A DNA stretch of 64,000 nucleotides, taken from contig CM055266.1 of NCBI GenBank assembly GCA_029237695.1, forward strand, positions 113,725,370-113,789,369. The letters run 5' to 3'. The notes under the pieces are model-generated. The model made no database searches and was not told where the DNA came from. It was given only the letters and a program-made list of their open reading frames with translations. Origin of the DNA: Conchocele bisecta. Taxonomy: Eukaryota > Mollusca > Bivalvia > Lucinida > Thyasiridae. This document shows, one piece after another, positions 22,090 through 32,559 of the stretch (positions are counted from its first letter, which is position 1; every line of letters begins with the position of its first letter). A program made the position numbers and the translations under genes.

Positions 22090-22700
22090 GGTGGTGTATG
22101 TGGCTGTGATTGGAGAAATGGGGCTGATGACATCTGCAACCAGTGCAGGCCGGTAGCCAGGGGGGTCGGAGCGGTCGGACGACCCCCCCGCCCAGCCTCG
22201 AGGTCAACTTTTTAGACCCCCCTAGATACCTCAGGCCCCTTGGGCCTTCGAAATGACCCCCCCTTCAAACAGGTCTGGCTACAGGCCTGCAGTGTAGACC
22301 CAGTAGCCTATTTCACCACCATTGCAAAGTATACATTTCTAGCAAAGTATACTTGGAGGGAGAAATTTTCAATTTAATGATAAATTTATTAATTTTTATT
22401 ATACTGAATTTATTACATTATCACAGCCATTTTGGCTGTGATAATGTAATAAATTCAGAATAATAATTCTGCATACTTTTAATCATCAAATATATGCAGT
22501 TGTTAGTTCTATATGAAATAATGCATTTCAGAAAAAATCAATGATTACTCCCTTAAAGTATACTTTCCTAGATAAGTATACTTTGCAATGTTGGTGAAAT
22601 AGGCTACTGATCAGCCTGCAGTCTGGTCAATGTATGTGTGTGTCCAGTGTATGTCATTTCAGCATTGGAGTGAGAATTTAATTGTGTATGCTGTTTGGTC
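22090..22700. mobile_element. family A copy split by two insertions
   Basis: TGTGGCTGTGATTGGAGAAA starts the copy. An inverted-repeat element (GCAGGCCGGTAGCCAG to CTGGCTACAGGCCTGC, about 22144-22292) then interrupts it. The family C element 22304-22606 interrupts it again before ATCAGCCTGCAGTCTGGTC resumes. Confidence 0.6.
22304..22606. mobile_element. family C foldback inside family A
   Basis: TAGCCTATTTCACCACCA and its inverted partner are present. The left flank is CAG and the right CTG. The uninterrupted family A sequence reads CCAGATCAGCC at this point, so the right flank has probably mutated. The centre is CACAGCCATTTTGGCTGTG. Confidence 0.75.
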
Positions 22701-22732
22701 AATGAAATAGAACAGATGTTTCAAACAATTAA

Positions 22733-22930
22733 GTGAAAGGGTTTAACATCCCAGCAACAGCTAAGGTCATGTAGAGACGGGGCCATAGTTTAAAGCTCAT
22801 CCAACAGATCAGTAGGATGGAAACACTATGTAAGTATTGTTCACACCTACAGTGAGGATTGTTTGTTTCTTTCTTTGTTTGTTGGGGTTTAACGGCCTAT
22901 CAACAGCTAAGGTCATTGAAGGCCAATGTC
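22733..22930 (-). mobile_element. SINE-2 fragment followed by SINE-1 fragment
   Basis: GTTTAACATCCCAGCAACAG and AGAGACGGGGCC mark SINE-2. GGGGTTTAACGGCCTATCAA at 22884 marks a SINE-1 tail end that is truncated after about 40 bp. Confidence 0.6.
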
Positions 22931-23105
22931 ATATCACCTAGACTACGAACCAGACCCTCAAACAATTAAGATAGTAATAAATGTGTACAGTATTCTGATT
23001 AGGAGCTACCCTGGTCAAAACCTCAAGTAGCCATCAAAATTAAACTTTTACAAGTCATGCCCCCACAACAGTATATGTCAGAATCCCACATATTTTACAC
23101 TTCTG

Positions 23106-23225
23106 GAGGCTGTTTCACTAAACTTTGTAAGACTAAAATGTTAGTAAGTGCAAAATTATGATATTTAAAATTCCAGACAATCCTAAATTTGCACGTGCGA
23201 ACATTTTAGTCATACTGATGGCAAT
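23106..23225. mobile_element. family D, partial
   Basis: GTTTCACTAAACTTTGTAAG, TTCCAGACAATCCTAAATTT and ACATTTTAGTCATAC are family D arm sequences. The central palindrome is deleted. Confidence 0.55.
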
Positions 23226-23501
23226 ATTAATTGGACAAGTTATATTTGTCAGTACATGTATATTTTGTATATTGCAAAACAAGCTCAGTAAACAAATTAT
23301 TATCAATCCTAATCAGTTTTCGCACTCATTGTCTGATAAAGCAACTATTCAACGGTCATTACAACGCTCGACAGATATGGCACAGCAGTATCAGTTTAAA
23401 CACCTACCGACTGTTGATCATTAATATACCAAACCCATTTGTTTAAGTAAACTACCGCTTACAAGCAGTGCATGTGATGACAGCCTTGATAACAAAATGG
23501 T

Positions 23502-24129
23502 TGATTTATTGGTGTTTAACTGCCCATCAACAGCTAAGGTCATTAAAGGCCAGGCCAACGTGTTTGATCCCGCATGTAACCTGCTGCATTGGGGAGAAAA
23601 TCCAAAAGTCAGAAAAGAATATTTACATCCAAATAATTATATATTCAGCCCTGAAATTAGAATAACCTGACCTGATGCCAGGTCCATATGATACCAAAGT
23701 CACTTGGCCCATTCCCCTAACAGTAATAGGATTAGGAATAATATATATATAACCCGATTAAACACACACACACACAAGTATGCCAAAGACGTACCTGAGG
23801 GCCAAACGAGGGGGCCGTTTCACTAAACTTCCCACGACTAAAATGTTCTTAAGTGCAAAATTATGATAGTCTGTAAGTTTCACATTAACAATGTGTTCTT
23901 GTAAACAATTATTGGATTTACATTTATTGAGCATAGGCTGCATATGCAGCCTATGCTCAATAAATGTAAATCCATCAATTGAAATTTACGGACTATTCTA
24001 AATATGCACTTACGAACATTTTAGTCGTACGATGTTTAGTGAAACGGGGCACAGGTCTCCGTTTGGGATACCGGTAAGGATGAATACTGATGGTTAAATT
24101 ACCCATCGCATGCTCCCACCTGCCACCCA
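23502..24129 (-). mobile_element. SINE-1 split by a family D element
   Basis: The tail half is 23502-23810, through ACGTACCTGAGGGCCAAACG. The head half is 24052-24129, from CAGGTCTCC to CACCTGCCACCCAC. Joined, they match the uninterrupted SINE at 25659-26056. Confidence 0.75.
23811..24051. mobile_element. family D foldback inside SINE-1
   Basis: GGGGCCGTTTCACTAAAC lies at the left and GTTTAGTGAAACGGGGC at the right. The central palindrome is GAGCATAGGCTGCATATGCA. The sequence nearly duplicates 40158-40401, so both are relatively young. Confidence 0.8.
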
Positions 24130-24130
24130 C

Positions 24131-24433
24131 AATTCCTCAGTGACCTTGCCCTTGGGTGTTCAGACGAGTGGGGTGTATGTCAAACAATGCACCATACCTA
24201 GACACACATTGTGGCCACCAAATATTATTGAAACCAGTGAAGCGGTTACCGTAGCAGAAAACAACAAGAACTGCATCTGTCGAACGCGGATGCCAACTGC
24301 AGCATATTTGAGAAACTGTGACAAAGTGGTTAACCGAAAAGTGTGACGGATGGACGGACGGGACGGACGGACGGACAGACGGACGGTCCAAACACTATAT
24401 GCCACCCGTTTCTTCGAAACCCGGTGGCATAAA
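24131..24433 (+). repeat. pearl-like element, one unit plus GGAC microsatellite and hairpin
   Basis: It starts with CCTCAGTGACCTTGCCCTTG and holds ACACATTGTGGCC. A (GGAC)n tract at about 24345-24387 and a terminal hairpin at 24399-24430 (ATGCCACCCG and CCGGTGGCAT) follow. Confidence 0.7.
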
Positions 24434-24480
24434 AAACATATTTTTTATCACATTTGCCTTACGAATAAGGTGAATAAAAG

Positions 24481-24700
24481 TCCTCAGTGACCTTGACCTT
24501 GGGTGTTCAGACGTGGAGTGTATGCTAAAGTACCATCCCTATACACACATTGTGGCCAAATATTAATAAAATTGGTGATTTGATTTTATGGTGTTTAATA
24601 GCCTGTTAACAGCTAAGGTCAGTTTAGGCCGGGCTAACAGGGTTGTACATGGACTAACACTATCTGTTCTTGCCTATAGGCGAGGGGAAAATAATTCCCA
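24481..24700 (+). repeat. pearl-like unit with SINE fragment
   Basis: GTCCTCAGTGACCTTGACCT begins the unit. A SINE-1 fragment (GTGTTTAATAGCCTGTTAAC) interrupts it at about 24588-24645. The end hairpin TTGCCTATAGGCGAGGGG matches those at 361-395 and 34650-34681. Confidence 0.55.
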
Positions 24701-24832
24701 TAGAGGTTAATTAGTTAGCAGTGCTGAAATTGACATCTTGAATCATCAATTGTGTAATTGACGAGTTATATATACCTCATATATGTAGCAAGGTCGCATA
24801 TTCAAAGTATTAATAGAATCCATTCTACATAC

Positions 24833-24995
24833 TTAACCCTTACAACACGGGAAACGTAAATTATCGTCTGTTATTGTTTTTGTTTTTTTTATTTCCCATG
24901 AAAATGATTCTAAAGTGTTGTCAAACCACGAGAAAAATTGAAAATAAAAAATCAACAGAAGACGACAAAATTTAATTCAGCATTGTAAGGGTGCA
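24833..24995. mobile_element. TTAA family H, shortened
   Basis: TTAACCCTTACAAC at the left and CATTGTAAGGGTGCAAC at the right bracket a copy lacking the left half of the central palindrome. Confidence 0.6.
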
Positions 24996-25298
24996 ACTAA
25001 TATTCTTTGGTTATGTGGAGTACTACAATTATAATTCAAATTGGACAGAATAACACATGTATTGCTCAGATGTCTAATGGAGGCAGAATTGGTACCCCAT
25101 GGGTATGGCACGTGGGTATAGTTGAGACAGGTTGTATTTATTAGGGTCAAAGACTGACAAAATAAGGCCTACAACATAGGGGCCGCCGGCTGAGAAACAG
25201 GACCTCAGGACCATCCAGATATTGTTCATACAATCAGACATCAAACACTACTGTGACATGCCATGTGAGTTTGTGCCTTCGGACATCTGCATATTTCA

Positions 25299-25548
25299 TT
25301 AACTCTTTGCATGCTGGGAAATGTGTGGGCTATAAATAGTTCAAAAGTACTTTAGTAGCAGAGAACAATTCAGTATATTTTCTTTTATTTCTCCTTGTAA
25401 ATAGCATGAAAATGTCTTGGAATTTCATTAGAATTGAGTCCTGAGGACTCAATTCTAATGAAATTTCAAGACATATTTACAGAGAGAAATAAAACATATA
25501 CTCCTAATTCATTTGGCGGATATTTTCACTGCTAGCATGCAGAGTTAA
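25299..25548. mobile_element. TTAA foldback, AACTCTTTGCATGCT family
   Basis: TTAACTCTTTGCATGCT at the left and AGCATGCAGAGTTAA at the right are inverted and TTAA-bounded. The centre is AATTGAGTCCTGAGGACTCA. It lies inside family K. Confidence 0.75.
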
Positions 25549-25658
25549 ATACGTTTACCAAATTTACAATATAATATTTTTCATACGTTGACAAAATTTT
25601 CAGAGTACATGCGGATATAATTAAACGTATTTCATGAAATTACGCAGATGTCTGAAAG

Positions 25659-26056
25659 TTTGTTTGTTTATTTATTAGTGTTTAACAGCCTATCAACAGC
25701 TAAGGTCATGTAAGGTCGGGCAAACGGGTTCGATCCCATTTTAACCTGCTGCATTGGGGGGAAAATCCCAAAATCAGAACGGAATATTTACATTGAGAAC
25801 AAATATATTCAGCCCTGAAATTAGAATAACCTGACCTGGTGCCAGGTCCATACCACACCAAGTCACTTGGCCCCTTCCCCTAAAATAGGATTATGAATAT
25901 CGTAATACTCACATAAGGGGTATAACCAGATTCAACTGTCACATACAAAATGCCAAAGACGTATGTCAGGGCCAAACCAGGTCTCCAGTCGGGATTCCGG
26001 TAAGGATGAACCCCGATCGTTAAATTACCCATCACATGCTCCCACCTGCCACCCAC
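25659..26056 (-). mobile_element. full-length SINE-1, best reference copy
   Basis: Target duplications TGTCTGAAAG (25649-25658) and TGTCTGAAGG (26057-26066) flank it. It contains the whole order: tail, GTGTTTAACAGCCTATCAAC, CAGCCCTGAAATTAG, CTGACCTGGTGCCAGG and head. On the minus strand the head starts GTGGGTGGCAGGTGGGAGC. Confidence 0.85.
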
Positions 26057-26089
26057 TGTCTGAAGGTACAAAATCACATGGCGTGTCTC

Positions 26090-26450
26090 TACTGTTATTC
26101 AGGGGCATAAACAACGTTCGATTGACGGAATGGCAACTATCAAGGGCCATGATCAGAGAATGTGCAGGATGATCTGTGGGGGCTACGCTGGTCGTATTTG
26201 TAGTAAGGTCCATTTTTTTATCATCTTTGCAATAATTCAAATTCCAATTTCAGCAATAGTACACTCCAACTGTACACTACTAATGATCTATACGGTTTGT
26301 TAGAAGCATGGCAGAAGTTTCTCTGGCTAAATGGCAAACATTGGGACAATTTATATCACAAAAGATGAAATGTAACTATTTGGTCAGCTTGAATTTGAAT
26401 TTCATTTACCGCTAGAACAGACAAACATAAAAATGTATGCAGAATTTCTA
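26090..26450. other. no gene; low-copy repeat shared with 41210-41410
   Basis: TTCGATTGACGGAATGGC and GGGGCTACGCTGGTCG correspond to TCCAATTGGTGGAATGGC and GGGGCTACACTAGTCG near 41335-41385, so an additional dispersed family is present. Its ends are not resolved. Confidence 0.4.
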
Positions 26451-26456
26451 GGCAGA

Positions 26457-26705
26457 GTTTGTTTGTTTATTGGTGTTTAATGGCCTATCAACAGCTAAGG
26501 TCATGTAAGGCCGGGCCAACGGGTTCGATCCCATATTTAACCTGCTGCATTAGGGGGAAAATCCCAAATTCAGAACGGAATATTTACATTTACATGGAGA
26601 AAAAATATATTCAGCCCTGAAATTAGAATAACCTGACCGGGTGCCAGGTCCATACCACACCAAAGTCACTTGGCCCCTTCCCCTAAAATTATATAATTAG
26701 GAATA
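26457..26705 (-). mobile_element. SINE-1, head-truncated
   Basis: The tail is AGTTTGTTTGTTTATTGG, followed by GTGTTTAATGGCCTATCAAC and CACCAAAGTCACTTGGCC. It stops before the head block. Confidence 0.65.
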
Positions 26706-26728
26706 GGCAGAGTAGGCGACTAGGAAGT

Positions 26729-26841
26729 CAGGGATTCCGCTGGTGATCGCCACTTTCGCAATTGTTGATTTTCGAAAAAAAATAAAAACATTTTTTTTTT
26801 TTGAAGTGGCGATTTTTTTATTTTCCCCAGCGGAATCCCTG
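26729..26841. mobile_element. CAGGGATTCC MITE with perfect 6-bp duplication
   Basis: GGAAGT lies at 26723-26728 and 26842-26847. The ends are CAGGGATTCCGCTGG and CCAGCGGAATCCCTG. The interior is a GAAGTGGCGATTTTTT arm. Confidence 0.85.
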
Positions 26842-27065
26842 GGAAGTTTATATACGGTGAGTACATAGTAGGATAGGATATGGCTAGGCAGAATCTTAGA
26901 ACACAACATTACAGTGCTATATCGGGTGATATCTACTAGCCACTATGTTAGTGAGTACATACAGCTATCGTACATGGGCCCATCCAGACATATTTACCTC
27001 GACATTAGCCACAAAACACTTTCTGAATGAGTAATGAGATGGAGTCTTACTTCAGTCCTGTAATA

Positions 27066-27285
27066 TGTGGCTGTGATTGGTGAAATGTGGTTTGCGACGA
27101 ATGTAGATCCAGATCAGACTGTGCATCTGCAGTCTGATCAGGATCTGCACCGTTTGCTATTCCATCAATGAAATATTCGTTATGCTTATAGCAAGCAATA
27201 TACATCATTGTCAGGCTACATGGGTGCAGTATGTGATCAGGAGCTAACTGTGACAAATCCCATAAGCCCCATTTCTCCAGTCACA
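27066..27285. mobile_element. family A element
   Basis: It runs from TGTGGCTGTGATTGGTGAAA to CCCCATTTCTCCAGTCACA. The inner pair CAGATCAGACTGTGC and GCAGTCTGATCAGG is conserved. Confidence 0.7.
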
Positions 27286-27436
27286 TCCCCAAGGTTTTGA
27301 AATCAAGACTATAAATATCACGCAATCTGATTGGCTAATGGTCATACATTACAGGTATACCATTGTTGATGAACGGTCGCAAATTATTTCACTATGTATT
27401 CCTACGCCAGTAGAAAAGGAGTGCATTAGAAATATG

Positions 27437-27594
27437 TTAACCGCATTGTAATTTTGAAATTTGCGGTGTATATCAGAAAATGATAGGTTGGAAAACATGT
27501 TTAATGGCTCCGCTAGCGCGTCGCCATTAAACAGATTTTCCGACCTATCATTTTCTGATATACGCCGCAAATTTCAAAATTACAATACAATTAA
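27437..27594. mobile_element. TTAA-bounded long palindrome
   Basis: TTAACCGCATTGTAATTTTG and its complement enclose GTATATCAGAAAATGATAGG and its complement. Each arm is about 65 bp and nearly perfect, around GCTCCGCTAGCGCG. TTAA ends the element on both sides. Confidence 0.7.
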
Positions 27595-27740
27595 CCCTAT
27601 ATTGTAATTCCTATAAGTGGTGATAAAACCAAACCTTTAACGCGCTATACAAAAATGTTAAATTCACAAAGCCAAGACACTGGTCTAATGAATGGGCTCA
27701 TATAACAATATAATGCTACAAAACATCATCCAACTACTCC

Positions 27741-27969
27741 TTAACCCTTTTCATGATGAGGATACGCCATTATGTTTGCGGAAAATCCGAAATATTTTGC
27801 TTCTATGCGCTCAGAAGTACATGTCGCAAGTACCATTTGAACCGTCTCGTCTAGATGGTTCAAATGAGTGGTCACAACCGATACTTCAATTGAGAAATAA
27901 CAAAAATAAAACTGAATTATTTAATAAATTTCATACCAGTAAAGGTGTATTCCGAGAGGAATGGGTTAA
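27741..27969. mobile_element. TTAA element J, uninterrupted copy
   Basis: TTAACCCTTTTCATGATG at the left and AGGAATGGGTTAA at the right. The centre is TTTGAACCGTCTCGTCTAGA. It is the empty-site reference for the nested copy 13581-14421. Although a 105-codon ORF spans it, the ORF is explained by this non-coding element. Confidence 0.75.
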
Positions 27970-28315
27970 GGCACTGTGTCTCAGATATTCAATATGTGTT
28001 ATTGTTTAGTTGCTTTTAGGACGGAAAATGATCTGTATCAACCAAACACACCATTTAACTTGATCAAATTCCAAGACGTGCATGTCTACAAAGTACTACT
28101 ATCATACTCTGCAATAAACAGGGGAGATAATTTGGTAATACATTCGCAAACAAACACAAAAACTAGCATTCGTAACTCTTTTAGTTATTTTCCAGTATTA
28201 CAAATAATCTTTTTTGCCGATATTATTTTCTCAGGCGAGTTATGTACAATAATAGGGTTCACTTACTAGTATATGACTCAAATTTACAACTAGACATTAT
28301 GTTTGTAAAACATTG

Positions 28316-28458
28316 AAATGCCCCTGTGGCATAGTGGACTCTAACTGATGCAACTCTTACAAACTTTTCGACTTTTCGTTGTAAATGTACACGGACGGAC
28401 GTACGGAACCTCCGGAGCAACGCAATATGCCCCCATTGCTGTCACATAGGGGGCATAA
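28316..28458 (+). repeat. pearl-like end: GGAC tract and hairpin
   Basis: CACGGACGGACGTACGGAAC is followed by a hairpin, ATGCCCCCATTGC with ATAGGGGGCATAA. Similar ends occur near 28930-28985 and 39180-39290. Confidence 0.55.
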
Positions 28459-28574
28459 TTACAGTGTGTTTTGCTCCCACATATATTTCATCAATTTCTG
28501 CAGATGTCCGAGACCCAGTGCCATTAAAGAAAATTATGATTGTAAAACATGGGATATATGCCCGCTTAGTATAA

Positions 28575-28666
28575 AGTTTGTACTCCAGTTCTCCAGTCGT
28601 AATTCCAGTAAGGATGAACCCCGATCGTTAAATTACACATCGCATTCTCACACCTGCCACCCACCA
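28575..28666 (-). mobile_element. SINE-1 head fragment
   Basis: GTAAGGATGAACCCCGATCG to CACCTGCCACCCAC is the head block alone. Confidence 0.6.
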
Positions 28667-28711
28667 CTTAGTATATAGTACCAACAGGTGTTGAGAAAAT
28701 GGACCAGGCAT

Positions 28712-28796
28712 TGCAAATTGGATCGGTATATACAATCCTTGTGATATTGCCTGGCAGGCACTATCACAAGGATTGTATATACTGATCCAATTTGCA
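28712..28796. other. palindrome, about 35-bp arms
   Basis: TGCAAATTGGATCGGTATAT and ATATACTGATCCAATTTGCA are the ends, with ACAATCCTTGTGATA and its complement inside. The loop is about 15 bp. Confidence 0.65.
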
Positions 28797-28989
28797 CAGT
28801 CAAATAGATTGCTTTCCTGACAACAGTAAGATTCTTTCATTGACAGAATGGCAAATAGCAAACACATGAATTAAACTTTTTTATTGACATCTGCCACAGG
28901 AACGTTAAGACAGCAATAACCAACACACACAGACAGAACCTCAAGAGCAAAGCAATATGCCCCCTTGCTGCTGGTCAAGGTGACATAAA

Positions 28990-29830
28990 CACACCAATTG
29001 AAAAGTAGACAGTAGAAAGCTAAAGGCTATTAAATTACAGATACAAACGTGTTTCACCTTGTTTCTTCGGTAAACCTGAAATTGCGAAAGGGCGAGTGCA
29101 CTATAGTTTATATGATACAACTGCTGTAATATACTAACTACGTATACACTGTACAGTGCGGCAAACCATATGAGAAGGTACCACATTACATCTGCAGCCA
29201 CCATACTACAAAATCTGCAGGGAGCACGATGGAGGCCAACTCTCACTACCGCTTGCGCTAATCTTGCTAATATTTGTAAAAAAAATTATAAAGTATTTTG
29301 CTGGAAATCAAGCAGCTTCATTGACTGAGCCTGAGCTGTCCTACAGCCAAGGCTCAGACAATCAAACAGCTTGATTGCAAGTTGGCATTGCCAATCGATG
29401 TTCAGAAATGTTGATAATCTGGGCAAGATTACGTCCATAACAAAAAGTACTTTGGTTCTCAGACACGGGGTTTGCGGAATGTGACGTGGGAGGGCAGATT
29501 TTATAAATATTTTGTTTTCCTTCAGATGTTCGTTGATTTATTTCAAGTCGCCAGATACATGTATGTTCTATAAAGTTACTCATGTATAACCTCTTTAGAC
29601 GTGAAAAATCACCCGATGTTTGTTAGACATGATTGTATTTATAACATATTTTTGATGTTGGTGTATTTTATTGTATCATGTGGCAAATTTACAGTACAAT
29701 TAAATTTCTCCATGACGATAAAATGCTCGACTCGCAGGGATAATTCAGACACCGTGACATTGGAGAACCAAAGTCCTTTTTTATGGCCTAACGCGGGCGG
29801 TAATGTACAAAGGGCTCAAAGGGCTCAAAG
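28990..29830. other. no gene; weak foldback near 29305-29390
   Basis: CAAGCAGCTTCATTGACTGA and its approximate complement face each other. The rest of this intron segment gives no recognisable feature. Confidence 0.35.
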
Positions 29831-29839
29831 GGTACAAAG

Positions 29840-30058
29840 CCCTTTCAACCCTACATACCTCGATAGTGGTGTTTGCCAACAGTGTAGATCCAGAGAAGTC
29901 AGCTGATCAAGAATTACCCTTTTAAGTAATTTTAAAATTTTCAAGAAAACACCCCCTTTTTTAAATGTATAGATGCACTAGACTGAAAATCATTTTACGA
30001 AGGTTGGATTGGTTGGAAAATTAACATGACACAGTCCAAACCAGTTATTTAGGGTTGA
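29840..30058. mobile_element. family B, diverged
   Basis: CCCTTTCAACCCTACATACC, AACAGTGTAGATCCAGA and GACTGAAAATCATTTTACGA are family B blocks. The TTAA termini are lost. Confidence 0.5.
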
Positions 30059-30103
30059 AACTGAAACCATTTGTATATACACATACCGTCTAAGGATCAT
30101 TGT

Positions 30104-30235
30104 TTCTTTGTTTGTCTATTGGTGTTTAACAGCATATCAACAGCTAAGGTCATGTAAGGCCGCGCAAACGGGTTCGATCCCGTTTTAACCTGCTGCATTG
30201 GTGCAGAACGGAATATTTACATCAAGCAAAAATAG
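30104..30235 (-). mobile_element. SINE-1, deleted
   Basis: GTGTTTAACAGCATATCAAC, then GTTTTAACCTGCTGCATTGG and AGAACGGAATATTTACATC are present. The head half is missing. Confidence 0.6.
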
Positions 30236-30412
30236 ATTCTATGGAACATTGTAAACGCTCGTGTGTTGATCTATAGCTGAATACAGACCATGTTTGATCC
30301 AGACTAACTACACTGGTTACAACTGGTCTACCTGATCCACGCTAGATAGGTACCTTCTCATATGTACAACATCATCAAATATTGTTGTAAGTACTAATAA
30401 ATAATAACTAAT

Positions 30413-30652
30413 TTGTGGGACTGACTGGAGAAATGGGGCTTATGGGTTTTGCGACCAGTGTAGATCCAGATCAGCCTGTGCATCCGCAAAGTCTGATCAG
30501 GATCTGCACTGTTCGCCAGTCCACCAATCAAACACCAATCATGCTTGAAACAAGAAATGTATATTGTTATCAGGCCACAGGAGTGTGCTATTTAATCAGG
30601 AGATACATTGTTCACAGATCCCATAAGCCCCATTTCTCCAGTCACAGCCACA
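30413..30652. mobile_element. family A element
   Basis: GACTGGAGAAATGGGGCTTA at the left and CCCCATTTCTCCAGTCACAG at the right, with inner GATCCAGATCAGCCTGTGC. Confidence 0.7.
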
Positions 30653-30896
30653 TTAAAGTAGCTGCAGTAAGCATGGTTGCCTGAATACACCCACCATGCA
30701 CATTTGGTCGCATAGACATTGGAGTAAGTTCTCATAGAAACATGCAGGACAACCATTCAATGGCACAAATGATCAGACCAATATTGAAGATAATATAAGA
30801 GAAAACATATGACGGGGAAATTTGGATCAATATCAAGATTCGAAATCTGTAATTGAACAGACAATCTATTATGATACACGTACCTCGACCCTATAT

Positions 30897-30996
30897 TGGC
30901 AACCCTTTCAATTCTAAATTACTGGGATGGACTCTGATATGTTAATTTTCTGACAAATACAATCATTCCAGAATGATTTTCAGACTAGTCCATTTA
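30897..30996. mobile_element. family B right-arm fragment
   Basis: CCCTTTCAATTCTAAATTAC, CTGATATGTTAATTTTCTGA and CAGACTAGTCCATTTACAAA are present; the rest is deleted. Confidence 0.5.
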
Positions 30997-31060
30997 CAAA
31001 AGAAATGACATACTATACATGTAATACATCTCAATGTCTATTCCAAAACAAAGCCATACA

Positions 31061-31222
31061 TTATAGGAATGAATGGCCTTTTTGTGGAATTTATCGGGGC
31101 ATAAACTTGGTAAAAGTCGCGGGAATACTGGACGAAGGCCGGAAGGCCTCGTCCAGTATTCCCGCGACTTTTCCAAGTTTATATCCCCGATAAATTCCAC
31201 AAAAAGGCCATTCATTCCTTAT
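31061..31222. other. near-perfect palindrome, about 75-bp arms
   Basis: GAATGAATGGCCTTTTTGTG and CACAAAAAGGCCATTCATTC are the outer arms. GGGAATACTGGACGAAGG and its complement CGTCCAGTATTCCCGCG are the inner ones. A half copy lies at about 53490-53570. Confidence 0.75.
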
Positions 31223-31469
31223 AATTCCAGCATTTGAAATAAATTCATCAAGAAAATGTGTTTATTGTCCGTTTTCTTAAGAATTATTTTAACTGCGTCT
31301 CACGGTTACGGAAATTAGTTCGGCATGGGAGTTTACTGGGATATAAATTTTGGACAGAGACTTGCCACGGGCCAATCAAATGTTAGGGAATTGTGTCAAT
31401 ATTTTTGTGCTGGAATTATAGACGGGCATCTCTGTCAGATACGATGTAGAACTGAATATGAATATACAA

Positions 31470-31588
31470 AAAACTCCTGTGATCTAATCAAACGATTTCC
31501 CCGTCAGGAATTTGTTTTTTGTTTAACCTATGATAAATTAATCTAAAACTGACGGGGAAATCGTTTGATTAGATCACAGGACTTTTTT
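31470..31588. other. palindrome, about 38-bp arms
   Basis: CCTGTGATCTAATCAAACGA and TCGTTTGATTAGATCACAGG are exact inverted partners, extending to GATTTCCCCGTCAG. Confidence 0.7.
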
Positions 31589-31775
31589 GCTATCGAAATG
31601 GGTTTTCTATAGATCACAATCATGTAAAGTTACGTCCAACGATCAGTGTTGAAATGTTCTAAAGTTATTGATCAGGGTTTCTACTCTAGGCCAGTGACCT
31701 CAACATTTGGCATCAAATGGAATAATGGTTAAATACTGATTCAGTTGCTACAGTATTACAGTTCATATATCCGGG

Positions 31776-32020
31776 TCTCCGTTTCACTAAAGCTTCATAA
31801 CACTTAAGTTTGTAAGTGCAAACTTGAATTTTACATAATAGAATTACTACTGAACATAACAAACTCAAAAACACTTGCAGTCAATGTTATCAAATGTTTA
31901 TTAGATCTGTTTGCAGTAAATGACTTGTAAATGCAGGTGGAAAATGAGGAAGAAATGATTAAATATCATTGTATTTGTTTAAACAGTTTTATCATACGAG
32001 GCTTAGTGAAACAGGCCCCC
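31776..32020. mobile_element. family D-related element beside an exon
   Basis: TCCGTTTCACTAAAGCTTC at the left and GGCTTAGTGAAACAGGCCCC at the right. The interior differs from other family D copies. It ends 8 bp from the splice donor of exon 32034-32289. Confidence 0.55.
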
Positions 32021-32033
32021 TGTATTCACCTAC

Positions 32034-32289
32034 CGAGAATTCCACGCCCTCGCCCCATGCCCTTCTGTGGCCCGTCTGGGCCCATGCCCCCTATAAATCC
32101 GCCCATAGGGTGGCCCGGGGGCAGCATGGGCCGCATGCCCGCTGGTCGGAACGGGAACATGGAGCCGGGGTAGGGCGTCATGGGGTAGCCGGCGTACATC
32201 GCCTGTGTCAGCATCGGCTTGGCAAACTCGATGTTCAGGCCCTCCATGATGGCCTGGCGCATTCGCTCTACCCGCATAACCTGGTCCAC
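32034..32289 (-). CDS. FAM120A: FAM120A-like, exon with V-E-R-M-R-Q block and Met/Gly/Pro stretch
   Basis: The acceptor reads GTATACCGCCAG and the donor GTAGGT. The exon is phase 0 at its start and leaves one base. VDQVMRVERMRQAIMEGLNI corresponds to the A-A-K-V-E-K-M-R-Q-S-V-L-E-G segment that follows the CDGQ motif in vertebrate FAM120A. The second half is low-complexity: MYAGYPMTPYPGS, PAGMRPMLPPGHPMGG and GMGRGRGIL. It is 85 residues plus one base. An alternative donor four bases downstream would shift the frame against the next exon, so GTAGGT is chosen. Confidence 0.95.
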
Positions 32290-32309
32290 CTGGCGGTATA
32301 CACCAGCAT

Positions 32310-32455
32310 TGTGAGTTCGATTGGCCAAGACAGTGCAGTGTAATTGAAATAAGGCAGTTTGATTGGCAGAGAGTGTGCTGTGTATTTGAAATAAGGCGGT
32401 TTGATTGGCAGACTGCACTGTGTACTTCGCATGCATGAAATTAAGAAGTTTGATC
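32310..32455. repeat. short tandem repeat, about 42-48 bp units
   Basis: TTTGATTGGCAGAGAGTGTG and TTTGATTGGCAGACTGCACT, each preceded by TGAAATAAGGC, plus two weaker units, lie in the intron directly upstream (in gene sense) of exon 32034-32289. Confidence 0.55.
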
Positions 32456-32559
32456 GTTCAAGACTGTGCGTAATACTCTTCAAGTACAAACTTAGAGAAC
32501 AAGAACTCGCATCGTTAAACGAAGCTAATCCATTCACTGGCAGCCTGAATAAAAAACAA

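Larger units (their letters stand above)
25255..26089. mobile_element. family K element carrying two insertions
   Basis: Outer ends are GACATGCCATGTGAGTTTGT and ACAAAATCACATGGCGTGTC. Removing 25299-25548 and 25659-26056 restores the arrangement seen at 59186-59384. Confidence 0.75.

Noticed and set aside
27692..28009. A 105-codon plus-strand ORF as a gene
   Set aside because: It lies in the TTAA element 27741-27969 and reads through its inverted repeat.
32026..32436. The whole 136-codon minus-strand ORF as one coding unit starting at its ATG
   Set aside because: The first part is intron short tandem repeat (TTTGATTGGCAG). Only 32034-32289 after the CCGCCAG acceptor matches the family.
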